From Phorcus lineatus (taxonomy: Eukaryota; Mollusca; Gastropoda; Trochida; Trochidae), in the NCBI GenBank assembly GCA_921293015.1, contig OV121094.1, positions 1,912,764 to 1,976,763 on the forward strand: DNA of 64,000 nucleotides, given 5' to 3'. This document shows positions 20,901 through 28,050 of the stretch, piece after piece. The notes beneath the pieces are model-generated. The model ran no database searches. It had not been told where the DNA came from and worked only from the letters and a program-made list of their open reading frames with translations. Made by a program: the position numbers and the translations under genes. Positions within the stretch are counted from its first letter, which is position 1. Every line of letters begins with the position of its first letter.

Positions 20901-21056
20901 TTACTTGCCCCTGAGGACTTTTTGAATCTGTTGCCAACGGACGGGAGTTTCGCATTCATGTTACCGTACATCACACACTGCTTCAAGCAACTACAGACCA
21001 ACCAACTCAAGGCTCAGATTGTGCAGAAGGGCTTCGTCATGGTCGCTAAACATTAG
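2708..21056 (+). CDS. HPS3: HPS3, BLOC-2 complex subunit (23 exons, 1132 aa)
   Basis: HPS3 with HPS5 and HPS6 forms BLOC-2, a cytosolic complex that directs endosome-derived carriers to lysosome-related organelles such as pigment granules. Coding exons: 2708-2921, 4329-4818, 5040-5437, 5831-5944, 6176-6351, 7135-7251, 7783-7904, 8609-8675, 9674-9843, 10464-10572, 11236-11322, 11977-12073, 12730-12793, 13356-13443, 13977-14054, 14395-14493, 15253-15319, 16220-16254, 16569-16658, 17193-17408, 17961-18173, 19064-19160, 20866-21056. They total 3399 nt in a single frame, and all introns are GT-AG. Blocks resembling human HPS3 include YLDVVEIP (human MYIIEMP), HLILLTK (human HIILLTK), LPYYMMSNLS (human LPYYKMSGLS) and the C-terminal DFLNLLPTDGS (human DFMNVLPEDGT). 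The product is longer than human HPS3 (about 1004 aa), mainly through a Ser/Thr-rich linker (exon 3) and an insert in exon 20. The start is the first ATG of the frame, with A at -3 and G at +4. Identity is nearly certain; exact exon edges are predictions. Confidence 0.95.
2999..3024. repeat. TA microsatellite in HPS3 intron 1
   Basis: A short (TA)n run followed by CCGTTACGATTACG. The longer TA run at 27975-28048 is also followed by CCGTTA, which hints that both mark edges of the same repeat family. Confidence 0.8.
3260..3572 (-). mobile_element. Penelope-like fragment between two TA runs
   Basis: About 280 bp lie between two (TA)n runs (3260-3278 and 3557-3571). On the minus strand, positions 3404-3381 show a hammerhead-type core: CTGAAGA, a stem GGCTC-GTT-GAGCT, then GAAA. 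Penelope-like elements often carry such cores and insert in TA repeats. The stem has one G-U pair, and I could not place stems I and III, so this is a likely relic. Confidence 0.45.
4329..4818 (+). CDS. HPS3: HPS3 coding exon 2
   Basis: The largest exon, residues 72-235, completes the N-terminal domain. It contains YIRVYLNW (human LRAYVNW) and YLDVVEIPV. The acceptor is CTTGCAG and the donor GGAG|GTTTGT is weak. A GCAG|GTAAAT donor-like site at 4458 lies inside the exon; reading through it is favoured because the homology continues. The human clathrin-binding LLDFE stretch has no clear counterpart. Confidence 0.88.
5040..5437 (+). CDS. HPS3: HPS3 coding exon 3 (low-complexity linker)
   Basis: Residues 235-368, rich in Ser, Thr, Asp and Gln, probably a disordered linker between the propeller part and the middle domain. 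The acceptor is GCTTGCAG and the donor AGAG|GTAGGA. It matches the place of the variable hydrophilic linker in vertebrate HPS3 but has little sequence similarity. Confidence 0.85.
5831..5944 (+). CDS. HPS3: HPS3 coding exon 4
   Basis: Residues 368-406, including TDTDMREDWRQVMLLPSYLP. The acceptor is TATGCAG and the donor CCAG|GTTTCT; both junctions are phase 1 or give a closed frame with the neighbours. Similarity to human is low here, so support comes from phase and position. Confidence 0.8.
6176..6351 (+). CDS. HPS3: HPS3 coding exon 5
   Basis: Residues 406-464. MCCFVSGSRGGCLYSLYP aligns with a human LFCFFSLPHVGYLY-type strand. The acceptor is TCTCCAG and the donor CAAG|GTACCA, phase 0. 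Confidence 0.88.
7135..7251 (+). CDS. HPS3: HPS3 coding exon 6
   Basis: Residues 465-503. VIPNNGLLQVAT aligns with human VITSNNLQCFTV. The acceptor is TCCCCAG and the donor CAAG|GTATGT; both junctions are phase 0. Confidence 0.92.
7783..7904 (+). CDS. HPS3: HPS3 coding exon 7
   Basis: Residues 504-543. The C-L-I-G-I-Q-P-F-I-G stretch and DHLILLTK align with human ALRIQLFIG and NHIILLTK. The acceptor is TTTTTAG and the donor ACAG|GTGATT, phase 2. Confidence 0.93.
8180..8290. repeat. Short inverted repeat in HPS3 intron 7
   Basis: Arms at about 8180-8208 and 8258-8290 both hold AACAGNNG, GACTT and TCAAGGCTTTGA in opposite orientation, with a spacer of about 50 bp. It looks like a small foldback element. 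Confidence 0.6.
8609..8675 (+). CDS. HPS3: HPS3 coding exon 8
   Basis: Residues 544-566. WGLYALQTCSPVDLYRDM aligns with human WNLYIVNTISPVQLYKEM. The acceptor is GCCCCAG and the donor ATATG|GTGAGT, phase 0. Confidence 0.93.
9674..9843 (+). CDS. HPS3: HPS3 coding exon 9
   Basis: Residues 567-623. YIHLVQEAHLHIK aligns with human CIHLLSEAHLLVR, and ESCALLGEFYS with ESCGHLGDCYS. The acceptor ATGGCAG has a poor pyrimidine tract, but the homology fixes it. The donor is CACT|GTAAGT, phase 2. Confidence 0.92.
10105..10185 (-). repeat. tRNA-derived SINE head in HPS3 intron 9
   Basis: On the minus strand there is a polymerase III B-box GGTTCGATTCC (10130-10120) and, about 20 bp upstream, an A-box-like TGGCTGAATGGG (10161-10150). 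It does not fold as a complete tRNA by eye, so a SINE remnant is more likely than a tRNA gene. Confidence 0.6.
10464..10572 (+). CDS. HPS3: HPS3 coding exon 10
   Basis: Residues 623-659. CLPYYMMSNLSLEDIV aligns with human TLPYYKMSGLSMAEVL, one of the most conserved blocks. The acceptor is GTCACAG and the donor ACTG|GTACAA, phase 0. Confidence 0.93.
10770..11060. repeat. G-rich duplicated block in HPS3 intron 10
   Basis: Two or three diverged units share GGGGTTCACACTTT and AATTCAAAAGGAGG words. A run of 14 G lies near 10908-10921. The 63-codon open frame here is repeat-driven. Confidence 0.6.
11236..11322 (+). CDS. HPS3: HPS3 coding exon 11
   Basis: Residues 660-688. YGKGLLYYLNYILF aligns with human YERGLIFYINHSLY. 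The acceptor is GTTGCAG and the donor GGAG|GTCAGT, phase 0. Confidence 0.92.
11977..12073 (+). CDS. HPS3: HPS3 coding exon 12
   Basis: Residues 689-721. V-L-R-I-Y-M-E-T-E-P followed by LSHVIL aligns with human VVQMFYVAEP followed by VPHIL. The acceptor is ATTGTAG and the donor CCAG|GTTAGT, phase 1. An overlapping open frame at 11913-12179 is a shadow. Confidence 0.92.
12295..12490 (+). mobile_element. Penelope-like end with hammerhead-type core
   Basis: At 12303-12335 the sequence reads CTGATAA, then a stem GGGGTC-AAAC-GACCCC, then GAAAC and the cleavage-type triplet GTC. This matches a type I hammerhead layout, but conserved G8 is A, so it is probably inactive. Downstream words AATAAAAAGGTTGTTATCC and ACTTCTAAAATGCC recur in the same order at 22024-22098. 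It lies in HPS3 intron 12. Confidence 0.55.
12730..12793 (+). CDS. HPS3: HPS3 coding exon 13
   Basis: Residues 721-742 (E-V-A-M-E-L-M-T-K-W-L). It corresponds to the human TAMSYLRKL helix region. The acceptor is CTTAACAG and the donor CGAG|GTATGT, phase 2. Confidence 0.87.
13356..13443 (+). CDS. HPS3: HPS3 coding exon 14
   Basis: Residues 742-771, a helical segment with LLAMVKLDLLLVDLDAARTA, which fits the solenoid part. The acceptor is ACATTTAG and the donor GGAG|GTAAGT, phase 0. Confidence 0.88.
13977..14054 (+). CDS. HPS3: HPS3 coding exon 15
   Basis: Residues 772-797 (LILMCAVHPNLIHRDYTEF). It matches the human LVCGFILEPRLLIQQ region. The acceptor is CTTGCAG and the donor TCAG|GTTAGA, phase 0. 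Confidence 0.89.
14395..14493 (+). CDS. HPS3: HPS3 coding exon 16
   Basis: Residues 798-830. Q-H-R-P-G-T-F-L-H-V-L-V aligns with human KETQPGLLVASVL. The acceptor is CTGTGTAG and the donor CCAG|GTCGGT, phase 0. Its 3' end is copied 157 bp downstream, where the donor GT has become GG. Confidence 0.9.
14600..14725 (+). pseudogene. Partial tandem copy of HPS3 exon 16 and its donor
   Basis: The words TTTCAAACTCCTCCAG (ending 14650) and TTCTAGATTTAGCAA repeat the end of exon 16 and the start of intron 16, shifted by 157 bp. At the copied exon edge the donor GT reads GG, so the copy cannot be used as an exon with that donor. A weaker third copy may start near 14780. Confidence 0.65.
15253..15319 (+). 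CDS. HPS3: HPS3 coding exon 17
   Basis: Residues 831-852, including MYNNSHIKDYLEILV. It corresponds to the human TIPQLLVDFWEAQLV region. The acceptor is GGATACAG and the donor AGTG|GTGAGT, phase 1. A G-rich minisatellite starts about 20 nt past the donor. Confidence 0.87.
15340..15895 (+). repeat. G-rich minisatellite in HPS3 intron 17
   Basis: About 550 bp of imperfect units of roughly 25-45 bp, each with a GGCAGGGGTAGGGG-like or TTTGCAATGATAGGGG-like word. The G-rich strand is the coding strand of HPS3, so the transcript would be G-rich and could form quadruplexes or R-loops. Open frames on the opposite strand (Pro-rich) come from the repeat and are not genes. Confidence 0.9.
16220..16254 (+). 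CDS. HPS3: HPS3 coding exon 18 (35-nt microexon)
   Basis: Residues 853-864 (D-I-K-R-Q-Y-I-F-E-E-A-A). The acceptor TTTTTTCTCAG is strong and the donor is TGCT|GTAAGT, phase 0. It is very short, but the frame needs it, since exons 17 and 19 do not join in phase without it. Confidence 0.85.
16569..16658 (+). CDS. HPS3: HPS3 coding exon 19
   Basis: Residues 865-894 (QLLSEIYIHRTIHGAPLI). It corresponds to the human VLQELFFKLTSQYI region. The acceptor is TGTGACAG and the donor GATG|GTGGGT, phase 0. Confidence 0.88.
17193..17408 (+). CDS. HPS3: HPS3 coding exon 20 (insert with Cys cluster)
   Basis: Residues 895-966. Most of it has no human counterpart and is Ser/Gly/Pro-rich; NEDLLKL at the end aligns with human SEDLINA. 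Residues 953-958 read C-P-C-C-F-C, a cysteine cluster that might bind metal or be lipid-modified. The acceptor is CTTACAG and the donor ACAG|GTAAAT, phase 0. Confidence 0.85.
17890..17930 (+). repeat. Detached 3' end of the tandem-repeat element
   Basis: ATGTGAGCTGTGCTCACTTC followed by CTTGTT repeats the right end of the 19.35-20.62 kb element (20588-20618, ATGTGAGCTGTGCTCATTTC). It sits just before the pyrimidine tract of HPS3 exon 21. Confidence 0.6.
17961..18173 (+). CDS. HPS3: HPS3 coding exon 21
   Basis: Residues 967-1037. WLLCTRLLDWKQATEFFIDR aligns with human [21 protein letters not shown], and YPALVPLFA with CPEAVIPYA. The acceptor is TTCTCCAG and the donor ACAG|GTAGTC, phase 0. Confidence 0.92.
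19064..19160 (+). CDS. HPS3: HPS3 coding exon 22
   Basis: Residues 1038-1070. WQYCLRCLEAALKEL aligns with human WWKKLLPELCQRI. The acceptor is TCTCCAG and the donor AGGG|GTACGT, phase 1. Confidence 0.88.
19345..20620 (+). mobile_element. Nonautonomous element with 170-bp tandem core
   Basis: It begins with a hairpin (TACCCCCGC ... GCGGGGGTA, 19350-19379), then a TCCG/TCTG microsatellite (19395-19440), then seven tandem units whose TCCGGAG-like words start at 19451, 19621, 19791, 19961, 20122, 20294 and 20456 (period 161-172 bp). It ends with GAAGCGGGGGTATG and a CTTGTT tail. The layout resembles bivalve pearl-type or Helentron-derived elements. It fills most of HPS3 intron 22. Confidence 0.75.
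20866..21056 (+). CDS. HPS3: HPS3 terminal coding exon 23
   Basis: Residues 1070-1132 and stop TAG. A-P-E-D-F-L-N-L-L-P-T-D-G-S followed by FMLPYITHC aligns with human LKDFMNVLPEDGT followed by FFLPYLLYC. The tail after F-K-Q-L-Q is about 20 residues longer than the human end. The acceptor is AATATAG. The stop region is partly duplicated 160 bp downstream. Confidence 0.93.
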
Positions 21057-21180
21057 TTTATGAATTCAATTTCATAAAGCTACGAGTGTTAGTCAAGCAG
21101 TGTTTGAAAAAGCTTCTTACCCTTTGGCTAATTGCTGTTCACTTCACATGGGGCCAGTTGCACAAATAGGGCTCACATGG

Positions 21181-21240
21181 GTGTAGGAGGAGTTTGTTAT
21201 GGTCGCTAATCATTTGTGTATGAAACCAACAGTATAAAGC
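21181..21240 (+). repeat. Diverged copy of the HPS3 stop region in the 3' flank
   Basis: TTATGGTCGCTAATCATTTG at 21197-21216 repeats TCATGGTCGCTAAACATTAG at 21037-21056, shifted by 160 bp; upstream GTGNAGNAGG words also match. The stop codon TAG reads TTG in the copy. It is a local tandem duplication in the likely 3' UTR. Confidence 0.7.
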
Positions 21241-21574
21241 AAAAAGTGTTGCCTGCTTCTCAGACAACTGTAAAATCAAGATGAGGCCAGTTTCTCTGGT
21301 GACAAGCAAGATTGTCTGGTTTGTTTGATTTTTCATAAACTAAGTGTCAATATCACAGGGTCAGTCAATTCGGAGAATACTCAAACAGGGAGCCCTGTTG
21401 CGTGAAAGAAAAGTATTTTGTAAACTGCTTTCAAGTTGAATTCATTTTTTTAAAAACTAAAAAGTATGTGGTACCAGCTTCATTATCTGTGTGATTACCA
21501 GTAGTTGGTCATGGGGGGTTCTGGGTCTTCAACCCACATCCTTTCGGAAATTATTTTAGAAAATCACGATGTGG

Positions 21575-21625
21575 AGCACTGGGGTGAAGTGGTAATAATG
21601 CTGGCCTCTCAATCTAGGCGGGGCA
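21575..21625 (+). repeat. Possible SINE relic
   Basis: GTGGTAATAATGCTGGCCTC resembles the 5' head of the tRNA-like SINE at 53881-53930 (TTAATGCTGGCCTC). A GGTACCTGA word follows downstream in both. No intact B-box is visible, so this is weak. Confidence 0.35.
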
Positions 21626-21913
21626 CCAAAATTTTGTGACATGAAGTTTTAACAATGCATTTTATCCACATTGCACCAAGTTCACTAATGGGTACCTGAA
21701 CATTGGAAGTCTCGCTTAGAGCTGAGTAGCCGTGCTGCATTGAAAGAATGGTCCGTTTAGTGTAACAATGCACAGCCAAAGACGAGACCTGGCAGGAGAT
21801 ATCAGGCTCATCAGGCTCATCCGTTTACTGCATGACAAAGTGAAAGTTTAAAAACGCAATTTGGATTTTGAAAACCAGATAGTTCTGGCAGACATCAAAT
21901 AAAGAAATGTAAA

Positions 21914-22100
21914 ATATTGATGGATTAACAACTTCTTTATTGCAAGAGATGCGACGTTTGGGAGTATCATCACTTGCTTGATAACAGTGTTAGTATCTAC
22001 ACCGAAACATGGCATCTCTTTCCAATAAAGAAGTTGTTAATCCATAAATTTTCTATTTCTTCATCATACCAACTTCTAAAATGCCACTCAAAGAAGTCAT
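21914..22100 (+). mobile_element. Penelope-like fragment with 33-bp hairpin
   Basis: Arms at 21920-21952 and 22012-22045 are inverted repeats (ATGGATTAACAACTTC and GAAGTTGTTAATCCAT) that differ by little more than one inserted base. The loop holds TTGATAA, a GTGT/ACAC stem and GAAAC (21979-22008), a degraded hammerhead-like core. Downstream ACTTCTAAAATGCC links it to 12295-12490. It lies in the HPS3 3' flank. Confidence 0.55.
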
Positions 22101-22806
22101 CAAAAACTTTAACATAATTTTTTTTTATATTCATCCAAAGCAGGCAGAAGAACAGATTAGACTTAATCGTGTTTGATAGGTGGTATAACTAGTATTTATG
22201 TAACTTGAACTTATGATTTTAGCTTCTGCACATACAGGCTGTTATTCAGTATTCATTGAAAACTATTGATTGTTGCAATTTTGGAATTTTAGAGGAATAC
22301 GTGAGATATTTTCAACTGATGTCAGCATGTGTGGTATTTGGGAATATAAAAGTCAAATGCAATGTGAAGAAAATCATTGAGTGTCCCTTTATAGGTTAAC
22401 AGTTTGTTGTGTCATTTTACTTTTACTTTTATATTAAATTACAGAATTTATAAAGGTTGACATATTTGACTCTACCAACACTCTTTGTGCCCCCATTAAC
22501 TGATATAGCTGAGTCAGTCATGTAGAAAATTCTCTCTTCCTTTATTACAAAAACTTTGATTTCCTAAACTTTGTATGATAAAGGTTCCAAGGTAGTTATA
22601 TCTAGTTAACAATTTGCCTTCACAGTGCATTTCTTTGGACCAATATTAAGAATAATACATTTATAACTTTTGATAGGCTTATTGATTTCATGAATCAAGT
22701 TAAGACATTTATCTGATGATTGTTTAATGTGAAAGAAAGGACTATTTTTTATGTTTTATATTTATATTTGTTGATTTAATTTTTTATTATTAATTCGTGA
22801 AAAATG

Positions 22807-22819
22807 AATAAACAATAAA
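22807..22819 (+). terminator. Candidate polyadenylation signals for HPS3
   Basis: Two AATAAA hexamers at 22807 and 22814 lie 1.75 kb after the HPS3 stop. They run into an A stretch, so they could instead be the tail of a retroposed sequence. Another AATAAA is at 21898. Confidence 0.3.
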
Positions 22820-23280
22820 AAAAAATCTATGCAAGTTGTCATTTGGTTATTAATCAATGAAGCAAAACAAAATCCATATAGGTGAAGATCATTATATTTG
22901 TGTCTGTATTGTCATATCAGTTGTAAGACAAGTGAACCATTGCAGAAACATATAGTCCAACTGATGTCTATTCATAACCAACATCTTAAAATATTAAAAA
23001 CCCCAGGACATGATAAGTAACTTATATAAAACAACCATTTGTCCAATTTCAGCCTCTGAAGCACAGTTGCGTTTTGTAAATATAATGTATGCAAAGATAA
23101 CACATTTACGCAGAAATAAGGCATGTATCTCTCAAAATACAAAGGATTAACACTTTGGGTAATCTTAGAATATCAGTTAATTAGAACAATGTAACTATGT
23201 ACATAGTATGTCCGTATTAAGACTAAAAGTAAAGACTAAAAGTAAAGACCGAACGTAATCGATGCCTATTAAAGATGTTG

Positions 23281-23325
23281 CATTCTCTCCCAACAGAGGT
23301 AGCTCCGTCATTAATTCCTATACAA
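23281..23325 (+). mobile_element. End fragment of the 417-bp MITE family
   Basis: CATTCTCTCCCAACAGAGG followed by TAGCTCCGTCAT matches the terminal inverted repeat of the intact MITE at 28275-28691. Only one end is present. Confidence 0.7.
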
Positions 23326-23422
23326 GGGAGAGGATGAAGATATTGAGAAAGTTCTCATTTTGGATAAAATTTAAGAAAAACACTAGTCCCCGCTTTGGCT
23401 AATGCAACCTTACTCTGCACGT

Positions 23423-23613
23423 GAGGTGAGGTGAGTTGGTGTTTAACGCCGCTTTCAAGGTAATTTCACTTATATCGCAGCTGCTAGTATTATTGCCTGA
23501 CTGCGTGTAGAACAGCTCTACTGCAGAAAAAGTTGCAGAGCCCCTGGCGGAATTCGAACCACGGACCTCCTGATCCGAAGCCGAACGCGCTTACCACTGC
23601 GCTATCCCGCCCC
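23423..23613 (-). mobile_element. Full-length tRNA-derived SINE with 12-bp target duplication
   Basis: The 191-bp insert is flanked by perfect copies of TACTCTGCACGT (23411-23422 and 23614-23625). On the minus strand it starts GGGCGGGATAGCGCAGTGG (A-box region), has a B-box GGTTCGAATTCC near 23540, a central part with GGCGTTAAACACCAACT, and a CTCAC simple-repeat tail. The tRNA-like head, tail and target duplication together show an intact, fairly young SINE. It lies about 420 bp upstream of the small gene's start. Confidence 0.92.
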
Positions 23614-23941
23614 TACTCTGCACGTAAGAAATCGGGGTTATGAAAAACCTTAACATATTTCATCATTTATCTCAGTTAAGAGATTAAGATACATCTTCAA
23701 ACATGCACTCATTCTTAATTCAGCTGTTTTCAACATAATAATTTGCCATTTTGTACAAAATCAGTTTTCATAATGAGGGTGACAATCATCAATCATCGAT
23801 TGTTTTTGCCATATGGCATTCTTTTACACTGATAAAAAAACGTAAGGAGAAACGGATTCCACATGATGATATTTATTTTGTTAATAAAAGGAAAAATTTT
23901 GTCTAATCTATAGATTGAAGAATATGCTAAACGAAAAGAAA

Positions 23942-23986
23942 TGACGTCATATTGATTACGACGACATTCAGGATATTGTGACGTCA
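23942..23986 (+). promoter_or_regulatory. Two cAMP-response elements upstream of the small gene
   Basis: Perfect TGACGTCA palindromes lie at 23942-23949 and 23979-23986, 88 and 51 nt before the predicted start codon. Each is the full binding site of CREB/ATF bZIP factors. Two perfect copies in 45 bp of AT-rich DNA are unlikely by chance and suggest a signal-responsive promoter. No TATA box is clear. Confidence 0.6.
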
Positions 23987-24029
23987 CGCGATTGTTGAGA
24001 CGGCAAGACACGAGCGCGATACAAGGACC

Positions 24030-24070
24030 ATGGTTCCAGCATTTCCTGTTAACTTTCCTCGTCCAAGACG
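24030..24070 (+). CDS. Small gene exon 1
   Basis: Codes residues 1-13 plus two bases. Donor GACG|GTCAGT, phase 2. The ATG has A at -3 and G at +4. Confidence 0.6.
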
Positions 24071-27000
24071 GTCAGTATCTATAAATTATCTTTACTCGAT
24101 CAAATGATATCTTTCCTGAGAATATTTGCTCTTGTTTCTAGTAACCGACGATCTTACAATCTCATCCTGTTTGAGTAAATATCATGCCTGCTACAGACGT
24201 CTTTTTAACACACACTGTTTGAGATATTGAAAGTTTGACAGATTAACGAAAAAAGTATTCCTTTGATAAATTTTAGAAAAACAAAGGCAAATATCTAATC
24301 CGTCCTACCAACCTAATGTCTCTTTGGAAGTTCGTGTATGGAAACCAGGAAATTGTCCAAGTTGCCACGTCTTAGTTTTGTTCTTGAGCTTTTGTACACG
24401 TTTCCTCAGGGACAGTAACAATACTCGTATATGCTTTAATCACAGATATTTGAAAATGTCTGATATCTTTTTGTAAACAATTAAGAGGCGCCTGGTGTAT
24501 ATCCATTATCTATGGATACTTTTCCATGGGCGTCCGTTCGGCCGTTGCATATTGTGGGGGGAGGGAGGTGATAAATTTGTAAAAAACATTTTAAAAAGAC
24601 CTGCTCGGCTCATAACTTCTAAACTAATTATCCAATTTCAATCAAATTTGGAATGAACATGCATAATTACATGAAGGTGTGTCATGATTAACAACTAAAA
24701 TTTTCCGTTTTTTTATAAAAAGATGGGGCCACTTTTAGAATACTGTCAAATCCTGTGCGGCGCACAACTTCTAAATTAAGCAACTAATATTGATCAAAGT
24801 CGGTAGTCATATACATAATCCTATGAAAGTATGTCATGATTAACGATTAAAACTTTTTCTACGTTAAAATTTTACTTTTTTCGGTAAGAAGCGGTGACTG
24901 TCAGAAAAAACAGTCTGTATTGTTCATAGTCTTTATGAACAATTTAAAAAAATATTTGTGTTTTTTGTTTTGTTTTGGAAAAGCGTTGAATTTGGAAAAA
25001 AAATGTAGTGAGTCATGTATAGATTATAGATATGTTTTTTTTGCCTGGTTAAAGGTTAAATTCATCAGATACTAATTTTTTGGGCCCAAAATAATAACAT
25101 CATAAAATACTGCTATGATCGTTCGCCTATGCTATTTTGTCTATTGGGATTTGAATGTGTATTGTGATCACAATATAAATACTCCCTTTAAATTATGCGA
25201 GTTTTGTCAAAAATATGTGGATTTCATTTTTTTAATTGAATAGTATCCTTCTCTATTTTTTTTACAACTTTGAAAATGACATAATTCAGCCAAATAATGT
25301 TAAGGATTCATTAAACGTAATACAGTCATAGAAAAATCTTAAATAGATAACACAGATAATAACTAGAATATTGTGCTAGTCGCGGGGGGTCATGTAGCTC
25401 GACCATGTCAGCTGCTGATTTCATAGCTACACGTATGTCATTAATTTTTTACTTTGCATACATGTACATCTATTAATACACATATTGATCTATAGTATAA
25501 TAATTACATATTACGGTGAACCATAACTTGACTTCAGTATTTGATTGACATGATTGAGTCATGATTTGTCATTGACATAAAGTTCTGTTTCATTTCAGTG
25601 GGAATAGTGTCGACTCCGATGCAGGGTCTGTACTAACCGTCGGTGTACAGAGTTTGTTAAACCCTCTGATTGGTCGGTTCTGGAGATGTGTCAACTGCAT
25701 ACGTAGGTTATATATGTAACTCTTTTTAAAAAAAGTTTTAAACATTTTCTCTGTTTATGTTCGGAACCGTAGATTTGTTCATTTAAACTGAAAACTATTT
25801 CTTTTGATCACTGGTATTTTGGAATACATATCCAAAGGTAAAGAGGACCCCGAAGGGCGTCCGAAGGCTTCTTAAATCTACATTTTATTGTATTGTAAAT
25901 ACAAATAAATTTGATAATAACAGCAGAATACACACGTATATCAGAAGTAAATCCTGAAAGTACAATTTATTTCTAACAAAAACAAATAAGCAGCAAATTT
26001 AAGATCACGTGATGACCAAAGTTTCCACTCTAAACGGTGTGTAGTTGTTTTTACTTCTAATTTGATTCAAATTCAAATTCATTCATTCTCAAAAATGATA
26101 AAATGATTAGATGCTTTTAGCTTGCAGAAAGAATTATCTGATAATATATCATTTATGAGTTTAAAGCGCCACCATCTAATTTTGTATCTATTTTGGTTGT
26201 AAAAAAGTGCTTTAATATGTTTCAAAATTTTATTTAGTAAGAGAAGATGTTAAAGACGACCATCGTTTTAATATCAATATTATGAAGCATCCGTAAAATA
26301 TCCCAAAAAGTCCCTATGGCGTTTCTAAAAAACAGAGATAAAGCTCTCGTCATAGCTTTGATGCAGATTTTGTGTTGATGTAGATGTATACTGATTGATA
26401 GTTTCCTGTCCTACGCTTTCCTTGTATTCATGTATAAGATGTTGATTGAGATTAAATTTGGTATTCTTTAAAACATTTGCCTATTGCCTTTCATGTTAAC
26501 GAATACAGTCGAGCACGCATGGCAGTCTTCAAATATCGCGACAGGAGTTGTTTTAAAGGGAAAGACATCATAGGAGACATCAAGAAGGAGACATAATTGA
26601 TAAAAGAGAGATAAAAAATCGTGAACCTGTTTTAACAAAACCTTTTCTTTCAAATTATGCACTTGTCATCAACACTTAGATTTATTAGATTTCTCCCTTT
26701 TAGGAATAAAATACACCTCAGGCATCCAATATCGATTATTCAAAATATAAACTCATATAATTGAAGTGGCTTTTGAATGCGAGAAAGTTTGGCAGTTTTA
26801 TGAAAAAAGTTATCAAAATCGTTGAAATATTATGAACAAATCATCACAAATTCACAGTGAGCGATTGTCAAGTCAATGCGAGACATAAGATCAATAAACT
26901 AAACTATTCGCGCAGAAGCTAAATTGGCCAAAATCAACTCTCTGTACTAAAAAAGTTAACTTTGATACTCGTGATAAATGAAATAAGTTTTTTCTCAAAT

Positions 27001-27971
27001 TGGAAAAATCTACGTTTTTCGTCGATGACGTCAGAGCGTAAGAGATACTTACACCAGTAGGATTTGCGGCACCAAAATCCATTAACTCATCAAGTGTTCA
27101 TGGGGCCAAATCAAAGATTTTGAAAGATGGGATAAAATAAGGTCAGACAGGCCTCTTTACTGTTTGCTCTTTAACTCATTTATCAAAAACAAACAAAAAA
27201 TCAAAATGCTGTATTTCAAGAATCTGAATAACTTGAAACATTCGCTCCCAAACCGACAAAATTGGAATTCTTTAAATCTTTTTAGTGGTCTGCAAGTACA
27301 GAGACTCGTTTATCTGCCTCCTCGTCATAGATATTCGTTGGTCATTATCGATTTTAAAAAAAATTGATAAAATTTTTAAAAAAATGGTAAATTAATAAAT
27401 CTTCTCAGTTACTTGCACATTTTAAAGTTCTTTGTAGCTGTTTTCATTGATATGTTTTTAACTTAAAACCCTACACGCGTCACATTTTGGTTCACATTTT
27501 CGAATCTTTTTATAACCAAAGGCCTAGCGTTGCGCATCGGATTTAAACTTACACAGAATATGTTTCATGATTTTAATGTTGATTTTAATGTAAGAGTCAA
27601 GATACTTAATGACCTGATTTAAGTCAAAATCGCTTACCTAAACTTGTATTTTTATAGCTAAAATACTAAAATTATTAATTTTCTTGTTTTCAATGATAAT
27701 CGGAAAATGACCCAATAAATGTTATGAATTAAAAAAATAGGTCCACTTAACGTGTTTTTTGGGTAAAATAACCTACTTAACACTATAAACAAATGTTTGT
27801 AATATTGTGTTTATTTATTTCATTCTAGTTCATTTTCTAGAGTTCTAAATTATTCTGTCAATTTAAACTTTTTTCCAAACTCTTTTTAATTAACAAATAT
27901 ATGTTACTACCCCAGACGAGATGCAGTTTCAAATGATAAAGAAATTATTTAATTTGTATGGTCATTATTCA

Positions 27972-28050
<79 letters not shown>

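Noticed and set aside
26891-27082. Minus-strand start M-D-F-G-A-A-N-P-T-G followed by a perfect GTAAGT
   Set aside because: It looks like a first exon, but it is only about 30 nt long, lies in an intron of the small gene and has no partner exon that I could find.
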